A stretch of DNA of 64,000 nucleotides from JBLHZY01 sp050633265 (GTDB taxonomy: Bacteria > Pseudomonadota > Alphaproteobacteria > Rhodobacterales > Rhodobacteraceae). Shown in pieces: positions 32,075-40,485 of this stretch (position 1 is the first letter of the stretch; each line of letters opens with the position of its first letter). Both the position numbers and the translations under genes were made by a program. The notes under the pieces were generated by a model. It did no database searches. It saw only the letters and a program-made list of their open reading frames with translations, and was not told where the DNA came from. Location: the NCBI GenBank assembly GCA_050633265.1, contig JBOEGE010000007.1, forward strand, positions 1-64,000, given 5' to 3'.

Positions 32075-33127
32075 TCAATCTTTTGCGTGATGTGTTTGCG
32101 CAAGATCAAAGGCTTTGCGCATTACGGTTGGGAGATCGCTTGGATCAAGCGGCTGAAACGCGCCGCTTTTGGGGGCGGAGTTGCGCAGATCGCTGGTGTG
32201 CATCACGGTCAGGAAGAGGTGAAAATGCGTAAACGTATGGCGCACTTGGCCGAGGTTTTCCCAGCGCGCCTCAAAAGGCGGCGGGCCTGGATCGGCCTCT
32301 TTATCCTCGCTCCAATCTGCACCGGGCCAGCCGAGCGTTCCGCCCAAGAGGCCTTTATCGGGGCGCCGCTCGAGCAGCCATTCCTCATTGCGCTGTGCGA
32401 GCCAGGCGGTGCCATGGCGCACGGGCTTGGGCTTTTTGGGAAGCTTTGCGGGAAGGCTGGCCATGATCCCTTGGGCGCGCGCTTTGCAAGGGCCGTGAAG
32501 CGGGCAAGTATCACAAGACGGATTGCGCGGGGTGCAGATGGTTGCGCCAAGATCCATCACCGCTTGGGCATAATCGCCGGGCCGTTTGCGAGGCGTGAGC
32601 TTGGCAGCAAGGGCCGTAAGCTCGGGCTTGGCCGTAGGGAGCGGAGTTCGCACTGCAAAGAGCCGCGCCATAACCCGCTCGACATTGCCATCAACGACTG
32701 TTTCCGCGCGATCAAAGGCGATCGAGGCGATGGCCGCAGCGGTATAGGGCCCAATGCCGGGCAGCTTGAGTAGCGTCTCGTAGCTATCAGGAAACTGGCC
32801 GCCGTGATCGGCCACAACAGCCCGCGCACATTTGAGCAGATTGCGCGCGCGCGCATAATATCCAAGCCCGGCCCATTCGCCCATCACATCGCCATCATCC
32901 GCCCCCGCCAGCGCCTTCACATCCGGCCAGCGCGCAATGAACCGCGCGAAATAGCCGCGCACCGCCGCGACAGTCGTTTGCTGCAACATCACCTCAGACA
33001 TCCAAATCGCATATGGATCGGGCAAGACCCCAGAAGCGCGCGCCGCAGGGCCAACCCGCCAAGGCATCTCGCGCGCATTGGCATCATACCAATCCAACAA
33101 CTGGGTGCTGAGTTTACCTTCACGCAA
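32075..33127 (-). CDS. mutY: A/G-specific adenine glycosylase
   Basis: This 350-residue base-excision repair enzyme removes adenine paired with 8-oxoguanine. It has catalytic Glu45 in MSEVMLQQT, the helix-hairpin-helix KLPGIGPYTAAA (121-132), Asp146 in VVDGNVERV, and the iron-sulfur cluster cysteines 198, 205, 208 and 214 in CTPRNPSCDTCPL...C. A C-terminal NUDIX-like domain recognises 8-oxoG. It is divergent from the DUF721 gene. Confidence 0.95.
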   Translation of the reverse strand: MREGKLSTQLLDWYDANAREMPWRVGPAARASGVLPDPYAIWMSEVMLQQTTVAAVRGYFARFIARWPDVKALAGADDGDVMGEWAGLGYYARARNLLKCARAVVADHGGQFPDSYETLLKLPGIGPYTAAAIASIAFDRAETVVDGNVERVMARLFAVRTPLPTAKPELTALAAKLTPRKRPGDYAQAVMDLGATICTPRNPSCDTCPLHGPCKARAQGIMASLPAKLPKKPKPVRHGTAWLAQRNEEWLLERRPDKGLLGGTLGWPGADWSEDKEADPGPPPFEARWENLGQVRHTFTHFHLFLTVMHTSDLRNSAPKSGAFQPLDPSDLPTVMRKAFDLAQTHHAKD

Positions 33128-33210
33128 TGTTTATGCTCCCGATGCCGCCTTAGGGCTGGCGGATGTTTTCACTTGGCATAGAATAGGGCGCAACTCAGGA
33201 TAGGCCAGAG

Positions 33211-33759
33211 ATGAGCGCCAAGACCACATCGCCAAAGGACAAGACGCCGTTTCAACGTTCGCGCCGCAAGCGTGGATTTGAGCGCACCTCAGGCCTGTTG
33301 CAGACGCAAATCCGCAAAGTTGGCGAAGAGCGCGGCTTTGCCGTGGCGCGCCTGCTCACCCATTGGGCAGAGATCGTGGGCGAAGATACCGCCGCCATCG
33401 CCAATCCGATCAAGGTCTCTTATGGGCGCGCGGGCGGCTTTGGCGCGACGCTCACTTTGCTCACCACGGGCGCCCAAGCGCCGATGCTTCAGGCCGATTT
33501 GCCGCGCATCAAAGAGCGGGTGAATGCCTGCTACGGTTACAGCGCCATCAACCATATCCGCATCACCCAAACCGCGCCAACAGGCTTTGCTGAAGGGCGC
33601 GCCCAGTTTGGCCATGCGCCCAAAGCCCAAAAACCGGCCCCAAGCGCAGAAGTGGTTGCCGAGGCGCGCGGCCTTGCCGGAACAGCCCAAGACGAAGGCC
33701 TGCGCACGGCCCTTGAAACCCTTGCCCAAAACGTTCTATCCCGAACAAAACCGCTCTGA
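33211..33759 (+). CDS. DUF721/DciA-like protein
   Basis: This 182-residue protein has a basic N-terminus (FQRSRRKRGFERTSGLLQTQ), then ARLLTHWAEIVGEDTAAIA and an alternating beta-strand region ending in YSAINHIRI. DUF721 includes DciA, the ancestral loader of the DnaB helicase, so a role in replication is plausible. The order mutY-DUF721-dsbA is commonly seen in Rhodobacteraceae. Its C-terminal tail is of low complexity. Confidence 0.85.
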   Translation: MSAKTTSPKDKTPFQRSRRKRGFERTSGLLQTQIRKVGEERGFAVARLLTHWAEIVGEDTAAIANPIKVSYGRAGGFGATLTLLTTGAQAPMLQADLPRIKERVNACYGYSAINHIRITQTAPTGFAEGRAQFGHAPKAQKPAPSAEVVAEARGLAGTAQDEGLRTALETLAQNVLSRTKPL

Positions 33760-33770
33760 GAGGCCCCCTA

Positions 33771-34457
33771 ATGAAACGCACGATCATCCTTGTCGCCGCC
33801 GTGATTGCCCTCCTTGGGGGCGGCTATGCGCTTTACTCTTCGCAAACGGGCGGTGAAATGGCCGCAACCGAGACCGGAACAACCGAAATGGCAACGCCAT
33901 CGGAAGATTCCGAAAGCACCATTGATACAAGCGCCATTCAGGAGATGAGCCTTGGCAATCCGGATGCGAAAGTCACCGTGATCGAATACGCGTCCTTCAC
34001 TTGCCCGCATTGTGCGAACTTTCATGCAAATACCTTCAAGCCATTGAAAACAAACTATATCGATACTGGTAAGATCAATTTCATCTACCGCGAGGTTTAC
34101 TTCGATCGCTATGGTCTCTGGGCCGGTATGGTTGCGCGTTGCGGCGGTGATCTGCGCTATTTTGGGCTGGCCGACCTGATTTATAAGAACCAAAAAGAAT
34201 GGCTTGGCGGCGGTGATCCTGTGAGCATTTCTGAGGGTCTTCAAAAGCTGGGCCGCACCGCCGGGCTAAGCAATGAACAGCTCGATGTCTGCCTGAACGA
34301 TGGCGAAAAAGCCCAAGCGATGATGGCGCTGTTTGAGAAGAATTCCGCCGCTGATGACATCACTGGAACGCCAAGCTTCATCATCAATGGCAAGAAATAT
34401 TCCAACATGAGCTACCTCGATTTCGCTGCCGTGATTGAAGAGAAACTGGCCGAGTAA
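33771..34457 (+). CDS. DsbA-family thiol:disulfide oxidoreductase
   Basis: This 228-residue periplasmic protein starts with a signal or anchor helix (IILVAAVIALLGGGYALY), then a Thr/Glu-rich linker. The thioredoxin-like domain has the active site CPHC (Cys78-Cys81 in SFTCPHCANFH) and a late cis-Pro loop (GTPSFIING). DsbA proteins introduce disulfides into exported proteins. Its stop overlaps the next start by one base. Confidence 0.9.
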   Translation: MKRTIILVAAVIALLGGGYALYSSQTGGEMAATETGTTEMATPSEDSESTIDTSAIQEMSLGNPDAKVTVIEYASFTCPHCANFHANTFKPLKTNYIDTGKINFIYREVYFDRYGLWAGMVARCGGDLRYFGLADLIYKNQKEWLGGGDPVSISEGLQKLGRTAGLSNEQLDVCLNDGEKAQAMMALFEKNSAADDITGTPSFIINGKKYSNMSYLDFAAVIEEKLAE

Positions 34458-35599
34458 TGACTCCGCTTTCAGGGGTAAAAGTTGTTGAGCTGGCGCGGAT
34501 TTTGGCCGGCCCATGGGCGGGGCAAACGCTGGCCGATCTGGGCGCAGATGTGATCAAGGTCGAAAGCCCCGCGGGCGATGATACGCGCCAATGGGGCCCG
34601 CCCTTTGTTGAGCGCGATGAAGATCGCAGCGCCAGCTACTTTCATTCCTGCAATCGCGGCAAACGCTCGATCGCTTGCGATTTTCGCACCAAAGAGGGCC
34701 AAGCTTTGGTGCGCGATCTGATTGCCGATGCGGATGTCCTGATCGAGAATTTCAAGCTTGGCGGATTGGCGAAATATGGGCTGGATTATGAAAGCCTGCG
34801 GGCGATCAATCCGCGCCTGATCTACTGCTCCATCACCGGCTTTGGCCAGACGGGCCCTTATGCGCACCGGGCCGGATATGATTACATTATCCAAGGCATG
34901 TCGGGGCTGATGTCTGTGACGGGCGATCCTGTTGGTCAGCCGCAAAAAGTTGGCGTAGCGGTAACGGATATCTTTACCGGCGTCTATGCAAGCACTGCCA
35001 TCTTGGCCGCGATGCACCTGCGCGCGCAGACAGGCGAGGGCCAACATATTGACATGGCCTTGATGGATGTCGCCGTTGCGATCACCGCCAATCAAGGGAT
35101 GAATTACCTCACAACTGGCGAGGCGCCCCAGCGGATTGGCAATGCTCATCAGAACCTTACCCCCTATCAGGTTTTTGATTGCGCAGACGGCTATATCATC
35201 ATCGCAACCGGCAATGATCCGCAATATCAGCGGCTTTGCGGGCTGCTTGATTTGAAGGATATGGCCCAAGCACCCGAATTCCTAACCAATGCAGATCGCA
35301 TACAAAACCGCGCCGAAATGACCCGCCGTTTGACGGAGGCCACTTTGCGCCTGAGCAAGGCGGATTTGCTCGCGGCTTGCGAGGCAAAGGGCGTCCCTGC
35401 GGGGCCGATCAACGATTTCTCTGAGGTCTTTGCCGATCCCCAAGTGATCGCGCGCGGGCTGCGGGCGGATTTGGGCGGCATCCCAACCGTGCGCGCGCCG
35501 TTTGTCTTTTCAGACGCGGATATTGCGATGGCGCGCCCCTCGCCAAAGCTTGATGAGCATGGGGATGAAATCCGCGCAGAACTGGCTGCTAAGCGTTAG
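34457..35599 (+). CDS. CaiB/BaiF family CoA-transferase
   Basis: This 380-residue enzyme belongs to class III CoA-transferases, which exchange CoA between carboxylic acids by way of a catalytic aspartate. Visible motifs are VVELARILAGPWAGQTLADL, GADVIKVESPAGDD, the NRGKRSIACDF segment and MALMDVAVAITANQG. The substrate acid cannot be told from sequence. Its ATG overlaps the dsbA stop, so it is translationally coupled. Confidence 0.9.
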   Translation: MTPLSGVKVVELARILAGPWAGQTLADLGADVIKVESPAGDDTRQWGPPFVERDEDRSASYFHSCNRGKRSIACDFRTKEGQALVRDLIADADVLIENFKLGGLAKYGLDYESLRAINPRLIYCSITGFGQTGPYAHRAGYDYIIQGMSGLMSVTGDPVGQPQKVGVAVTDIFTGVYASTAILAAMHLRAQTGEGQHIDMALMDVAVAITANQGMNYLTTGEAPQRIGNAHQNLTPYQVFDCADGYIIIATGNDPQYQRLCGLLDLKDMAQAPEFLTNADRIQNRAEMTRRLTEATLRLSKADLLAACEAKGVPAGPINDFSEVFADPQVIARGLRADLGGIPTVRAPFVFSDADIAMARPSPKLDEHGDEIRAELAAKR

Positions 35600-36597
35600 G
35601 TTTTCGGTGCGATTCCAGCCGCGCCAAGCAGCGCATCCATCGCAGACCAATCCTTGATCTCAAGGCGCACAGGCAGGCTGAGCACCTCTTGCCGAAAGGC
35701 TTCCGGCAAGCGCACCGCATCTTTTTCGGTCGTTACAAGCTGCGCGCCATGTGCTTGTGCCTCAAGCATTAGGCGCTTCATCAATGCATCACTTAGGGGC
35801 TGATGATCCTCAAGCGCCTCGCCGCGAATGATCTCAGCGCCAAGGCCGCGCAGCGTTGCAAAAAACTTCTCGGGATGCCCGATCCCGGCAAAGGCCAAGA
35901 TCCGCAAGCCTTGCCAATCCATACCCGTCTGAAGCGGCTGCAATGCGCCGCGCATCAAGGGCAAGCTCACTAAACCACCATGCAGCGCATCAAATTGTTG
36001 CTGAGCGCGCGCGCTGCCAATCGCCAGGGTGATATCACCGCGCGCCATCCCCGCTGCTACGGGTTCGCGCAGAGGCCCAGCCGGGATCACCCGCCCGTTG
36101 CCAAATCCGCGCGCCGCATCAACAACAATGATCGAGATATCTTTGTGCACGGCGGGGTTCTGAAACCCATCGTCAAGCAGGATCACATCTGCCCCCGCGC
36201 TCTGCGCTGCCGCCACGCCCGCGGCGCGATCCTTGGCGATCCAAACAGGCGCAAAGGCGCAGAGCAAAAGCGGCTCATCGCCCACCTCTTGTGCACTGTG
36301 GCTGCGCTCTAAAACCTGAACCGGGCCCTCCAAGCTTCCACCATATCCGCGCGACACAACATGCGGTGCATAACCCCAACTTTGCAGCCGGGCAATCATG
36401 GCAATCACGGTTGGCGTTTTGCCTGTTCCGCCTGCGTTGATATTGCCGATACAGATCACAGGAACAGCCGCGCGCATCCCGCTGCGCAAAACCCGCCGCG
36501 CTGTGGCCGCTGCATAAAGCGCGCCCAAAGGGGCCAAAAGCCGCGCCTGCCAGCCGGGTTTTGCCGGCGGGTTATGCCAAAAGAGGGGCGCGCGCAT
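35596..36597 (-). CDS. lpxK: Tetraacyldisaccharide 4'-kinase
   Basis: This 333-residue membrane-associated kinase phosphorylates the 4' position of the lipid A disaccharide. It has the Walker A loop GGTGKTPTVIAM, the VVSRGYGG segment and the Walker B-like ILLDDGFQNPAVHKD. The sequence length is normal. Its ATG overlaps the stop of waaA by one base. Stop overlaps the convergent CoA-transferase end by four bases. Confidence 0.95.
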   Translation of the reverse strand: MRAPLFWHNPPAKPGWQARLLAPLGALYAAATARRVLRSGMRAAVPVICIGNINAGGTGKTPTVIAMIARLQSWGYAPHVVSRGYGGSLEGPVQVLERSHSAQEVGDEPLLLCAFAPVWIAKDRAAGVAAAQSAGADVILLDDGFQNPAVHKDISIIVVDAARGFGNGRVIPAGPLREPVAAGMARGDITLAIGSARAQQQFDALHGGLVSLPLMRGALQPLQTGMDWQGLRILAFAGIGHPEKFFATLRGLGAEIIRGEALEDHQPLSDALMKRLMLEAQAHGAQLVTTEKDAVRLPEAFRQEVLSLPVRLEIKDWSAMDALLGAAGIAPKT

Positions 36598-37886
36598 CAG
36601 CGGGGCCTCTTTGCATCAAGGGTTGCAAACGCGAGCTCTGTAATCCTGTTGGCGGCCTTTGCCCCGGAAGAGCAAACCTCCCAAGCCGCAAGGTTGATTT
36701 CAGCGACCCGATCCGGCGCTTGCAGCATCTCAATCGCATGGGCAAGCTCAGCCTCCGATCGCACCATTGTTGTTGCCCCCGCTGTTGCCAGCCGGGAATA
36801 GGCGCTGCGAAATTGTGCAACATTGGGCCCGTGAACAACCGCAGAGCCAAGAGCCGCGGCTTCATATGGGTTATGGCTGCTTTTCCCGGCAAATGAACCG
36901 CCAAGAAAGCTCACCGGCGCAATGCGATACCAAAGGCCGATCTCATCCTCGGTATCTGCAATATAGACGGCGCATTCATCCTCGATCAGATCATCGGCGG
37001 AACGCACAAAAGGCACGAGCCCCATTTCAGCGGCGCGCTGGGCAATGCGCGGCCCGCGGCTTGGGTCTTGCGGAACAAGGATAAGCAACAGGCGATGCGC
37101 GCGGCGCATGGCGGTGCGATGGGCGTTGAGAATGTCTTGCTCCTCGGCCTCTCCCAGCCCTGCCGCAAGCCAAACTGGGCGCGCACCGATCTGATCGATC
37201 ATATCGGCCAGCTCATTTTCATTGCAAGGCAGCGCGCTTGCGCCAAGCTCAAGAAAGCCAACTTCCTCAAGCGTCCAGGAGGGCGCACCAAGGCGCAGAC
37301 GGCGCGCATAGCTGGTTTGATCGCCAACAAGGCTGCGTTGAAACCGGGCCAACAGGGCGCGCCGCATCCCGGGTTGCCAGCGCCAGACGGGCGCGCTTTC
37401 ATTGGCGCGCGGCCCGTCGATTGAGAACAAAGGAATGCTGCGTGCGGAGGCTTCAAAGATCAAACTGGGCCGCAGATCGAGCCCGATCCAAATGGCCAAT
37501 GCTGGCGCCCAATGGGTAAAAAACCGCGCGCAGGCAAGGCGGGTGTCATCCGGGGTTGGTAAAATGGTGGTTTGCGCCGGCAGATCAAGCGCGGCGATGC
37601 AGGGATCGCTTGCATCCGTAACAGTGATCAAAAAGCGCAGCTCTGGGCGCTGATCGGCCATGGATGTAATCATCTCAGCAACAGGGGCAAGGCTTGCTGT
37701 TTGCGCAGTATGAACCCAAATCAGCGGGCCGTCTGCGGGCGCAAGGGGCGGATAAATCCCTTCGCGGGCAGGCGCGTTTTCGGGCGCGGCAATGGCGCGT
37801 GCCGGGCGAAGCGATGCGCCGAGCCGCCCCAAACGCCCCCGCGCCAGAACAGATAGATAAAAGGAAAGAGCAAGGGATTTGGGCAT
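36597..37886 (-). CDS. waaA: 3-deoxy-D-manno-octulosonic acid transferase
   Basis: This 429-residue GT30 enzyme attaches Kdo to lipid IVA in the inner membrane. Its N-terminus has PLIWVHTAQTASLAPVAEMI, where family members carry a Gly-Glu that is here replaced, and the C-terminal half has WLAAGLGEAEEQDILNAHR, GLWYRIAPVSFLGGSFAG and HNPYEAAALGSAVVHGPNV. The altered N-terminal motif is notable, but the overall pattern is clear. It pairs with lpxK downstream. Confidence 0.88.
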   Translation of the reverse strand: MPKSLALSFYLSVLARGRLGRLGASLRPARAIAAPENAPAREGIYPPLAPADGPLIWVHTAQTASLAPVAEMITSMADQRPELRFLITVTDASDPCIAALDLPAQTTILPTPDDTRLACARFFTHWAPALAIWIGLDLRPSLIFEASARSIPLFSIDGPRANESAPVWRWQPGMRRALLARFQRSLVGDQTSYARRLRLGAPSWTLEEVGFLELGASALPCNENELADMIDQIGARPVWLAAGLGEAEEQDILNAHRTAMRRAHRLLLILVPQDPSRGPRIAQRAAEMGLVPFVRSADDLIEDECAVYIADTEDEIGLWYRIAPVSFLGGSFAGKSSHNPYEAAALGSAVVHGPNVAQFRSAYSRLATAGATTMVRSEAELAHAIEMLQAPDRVAEINLAAWEVCSSGAKAANRITELAFATLDAKRPR

Positions 37887-37913
37887 GGCCCGTGCATGGC
37901 TCCGTTGCTGGGA

Positions 37914-38156
37914 TCAGCCCAATTCTTCGGTCGGCGAGGCCGGGGTTTCTTCATCCTGCAAACGATGCAAATGCGCAATGAAATACCGCATATGCGCATT
38001 ATCGACAGTGCGCTGCGCCTCAGATTTCCAGGCGTCATAGGCGCTGGCATAATTGGGATAAACACCGACCATGTGAATAGCGTCGACGTCTTTGAAGGTG
38101 TTTTGGCTTGGATCAACAAGCTCACCGCCAAAAACGAAATGCAAACGTTGGGTCAT
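37914..38156 (-). CDS. DUF4170 domain-containing protein
   Basis: This 80-residue protein has the pattern VFGGELVDPSQNTFKDVD and VGVYPNYASAYDAWKSEAQR, then VDNAHMRYFIAHLHRL, which defines DUF4170 in alphaproteobacteria. A GGAGG site precedes the ATG by seven bases. It lies directly before waaA in the pmbA-cysQ-DUF4170-waaA-lpxK order typical of the family. Biochemical role unknown. Confidence 0.9.
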   Translation of the reverse strand: MTQRLHFVFGGELVDPSQNTFKDVDAIHMVGVYPNYASAYDAWKSEAQRTVDNAHMRYFIAHLHRLQDEETPASPTEELG

Positions 38157-38258
38157 GGGCAGGCCTCCAATTCGGGAAATTCGATCGCTGTTGCCAGCCT
38201 AGAGCATAGGGGGGTGTGGTCAAGCAAGGGGAAAGGGCGGGGAGGAGGAGGGGGGCGG

Positions 38259-39068
38259 CTAAGCGCTTTGGCCGGGTTGAGGCGAAAGACGCGCCGCCAT
38301 TTCGCGGTGAACCTCCTTGCCGCCAGCAAGCATGCCGCGCAGCGCAGGGTGAGGGTTGTTAAACAAAACCGGCGCGCCGTGGCGATCCGAAACAGCGGCG
38401 CCCGCTTCGGCAACAAGCAAGGCCCCCGCCGCCACATCCCATTCCCATGTATCGCGCAAGGAGATCATCGCATCAAACCGCCCTTCCGCCACAAGCGCCA
38501 TTCGGTACGCCAGCGAAGGGCGGAAATGGCGGCGCAGATCGGGCATGCCGCCAGGCCAACGCGCCGCTTCGAAATTCGGCTTTGCGCCAAGCACTGTTGC
38601 GCCATCGGCCCCGCCTCGAACAGAGGCGCGCATCGGGGCGCCATTCAGGGTCGCCCCGCCGCCCAACGATGCGCCGTACATTTTGCCAAGCACCGGCAAG
38701 TAAACAACCGCCGCTGTAACGGCGCCGTTGCGGGCAATCGCAAGAGAGTGAGACCAATGATCTTCACCTGCAATAAAGGCGCGGGTGCCATCAATGGGAT
38801 CAACGATAAACACATGTTCTGTGCTCAATCGCGCCGGGTCGTTCTCGGATTCCTCGGAGAGCCAGCCATAACCCGGGCGTGCGCCGCGCAGCTCGCGGGC
38901 GAGCATTGCATCAACCGCCAAATCGGCCTCGGTGACCGGGCCCTGATCGCCGGGTTTTTCCCAAGTTTGCGGATGGGCCTGCCAATAGCTTTGGGCAATC
39001 TCACCGGCTTCTTTGGCGGCCTCAATCAGAAGGGAAAGATCATTCTCCGGCAAGGGTAAGCCCCTCAA
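38259..39068 (-). CDS. Inositol monophosphatase family protein (CysQ-like)
   Basis: This 269-residue metal-dependent phosphatase has the acidic and DPIDGTRAFIAG signatures, WLSEES before it, and a late WEWDVAAGALLVAEAGA. The arrangement fits 3'(2'),5'-bisphosphate nucleotidases (CysQ), which recycle pAp, but inositol monophosphatases are similar. The first codon overlaps the pmbA end by 29 bases, so a slightly later start is possible. Confidence 0.85.
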   Translation of the reverse strand: MRGLPLPENDLSLLIEAAKEAGEIAQSYWQAHPQTWEKPGDQGPVTEADLAVDAMLARELRGARPGYGWLSEESENDPARLSTEHVFIVDPIDGTRAFIAGEDHWSHSLAIARNGAVTAAVVYLPVLGKMYGASLGGGATLNGAPMRASVRGGADGATVLGAKPNFEAARWPGGMPDLRRHFRPSLAYRMALVAEGRFDAMISLRDTWEWDVAAGALLVAEAGAAVSDRHGAPVLFNNPHPALRGMLAGGKEVHREMAARLSPQPGQSA

Positions 39069-40386
39069 CCAAAAGCGAGGGAACGATGCGGCTTAGATGC
39101 ATGCGCGCGTCATTTGCCGGAACAATCCTGCGCAGCATATCGCGCAGATTGCCCGCGATTGTGCATTCGTTCACCGCATAAGCGATCTGGCCATTTTCGA
39201 TCCAAAAGCCAGAGGCGCCGCGTGAATAATCGCCGGTGTTGGGATTGATGGACGAGCCAAGCATTGAGGTGACAAGCAGGCCTGTGCCCATCTGCGCGAT
39301 CAAATCGGCGCGGCTGGCATCTCCTTGGGTTAGTGCGATATTGCTGACGCTGGGCGCGGGCGGGGAAGAGGTTCCGCGCGCTGCATTTGCTGTGCTTTGC
39401 AGGCCCAGCTTGCGCGCCGTTGCCAGATCAAGCGTAAAGCTGCGCAAAACGCCATCTTCAACGATCATTCGCTTGGCCGTTGGCAGGCCTTCACCATCAA
39501 AGGGGCGCGAGCCATTTGTGCGCGGGCGATGCGGATCCTCAAGGATCGATAGGCCTGTGGGCAAAACCTGTTGATCCATCGCATCTCGGAGCCAACTTGC
39601 TCCGCGCGCAATGGCCGTGCCGTTGATCGCCGCCAAGAGATGCCCAATCAGCCCCGATGAAATCCGCTCATCAAACAAAACAGGAAAGGCCCCGGTTCGC
39701 GGTTTGCGCGCGCCAGCCCGCGCCATCGTACGCTCAGCGGCAATGCGGCCGATCTCTTCTGGGCTTGGCAAATCGGCTTGAAAAATCCGGCTCTCGCCAA
39801 AATAATCGCGCTCCATTCCTGTGCCTGTCCCGGTAATGGCAACGCAAGAAAGCCCGCGATCGGTGCGGGCATAGCCGCCGGAAAACCCATTCGATCCCAT
39901 CATATGGAGCTTGCGCGCAGAATAGCCGGCCGAGGCCGACTGCACAGTCGTGATCCCCTCATAGCCAAGCGCAGCAGCCTCGGCGCGGGCCGCATCTTCT
40001 TGCAGCGCGGCGGCATCTGGCTCGGGGCTTGGATCATGCAACTCAAGCGCATCCATATCCCAATCGCGCGCCAGTTCCGAAGGGTCTGCAAGGCCAACGG
40101 AAGGATCAGAAGGGGCCGTTTGCGCCATGGCAACGGCGCGTTCGGCCATTGTGGCAATCGTGCTGGGCGAAGTGTCAGAAGCCGAAACGCAAGCCTGCTT
40201 TTGCCCGATCAAAACCCGCAGCCCAATATCAACCCCCTCAGAGCGCTCTGCATGTTCAAGCTTGCCGCCAAGCACATCAATCGAGATCGACGTCCCCTCG
40301 ACCGCAATCGCATCCGCGCTATCGGCCCCGGCGCGTTTGGCCGCATCCAAAAGCGCTTGGGTCAGATCTAAGAGAGGGTTGCTCAT
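39040..40386 (-). CDS. pmbA: TldD/PmbA family metalloprotease component
   Basis: This 448-residue protein belongs to the TldD/PmbA family, which forms a heterodimeric metalloprotease acting on unfolded peptides and modified peptide antibiotics. Visible are the SISIDVLGGKLEHAERSEG start, GAFPVLFDERISSGLIGHLL, and the C-terminal NPNTGDYSRGASGFWIENG segment. The partner TldD is not in the window. The ATG at 40386 was chosen over a start 36 bases upstream. Confidence 0.93.
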   Translation of the reverse strand: MSNPLLDLTQALLDAAKRAGADSADAIAVEGTSISIDVLGGKLEHAERSEGVDIGLRVLIGQKQACVSASDTSPSTIATMAERAVAMAQTAPSDPSVGLADPSELARDWDMDALELHDPSPEPDAAALQEDAARAEAAALGYEGITTVQSASAGYSARKLHMMGSNGFSGGYARTDRGLSCVAITGTGTGMERDYFGESRIFQADLPSPEEIGRIAAERTMARAGARKPRTGAFPVLFDERISSGLIGHLLAAINGTAIARGASWLRDAMDQQVLPTGLSILEDPHRPRTNGSRPFDGEGLPTAKRMIVEDGVLRSFTLDLATARKLGLQSTANAARGTSSPPAPSVSNIALTQGDASRADLIAQMGTGLLVTSMLGSSINPNTGDYSRGASGFWIENGQIAYAVNECTIAGNLRDMLRRIVPANDARMHLSRIVPSLLVEGLTLAGE

Positions 40387-40485
40387 AAGGGGCGGCCTTT
40401 TCAAAGGAAATGACGCGGCCACTTGAGCCGCATCGCTTGTGTATTGTTAGGTAATCGCGCAGGCCATAATGCGCAAGCGATGGGC

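Noticed and set aside
37896..39059. A 387-residue plus-strand frame opposite the DUF4170 and inositol-phosphatase genes
   Set aside because: It is antisense to conserved genes with clear motifs, and its composition is Arg/Gly/Ala-rich without structure.
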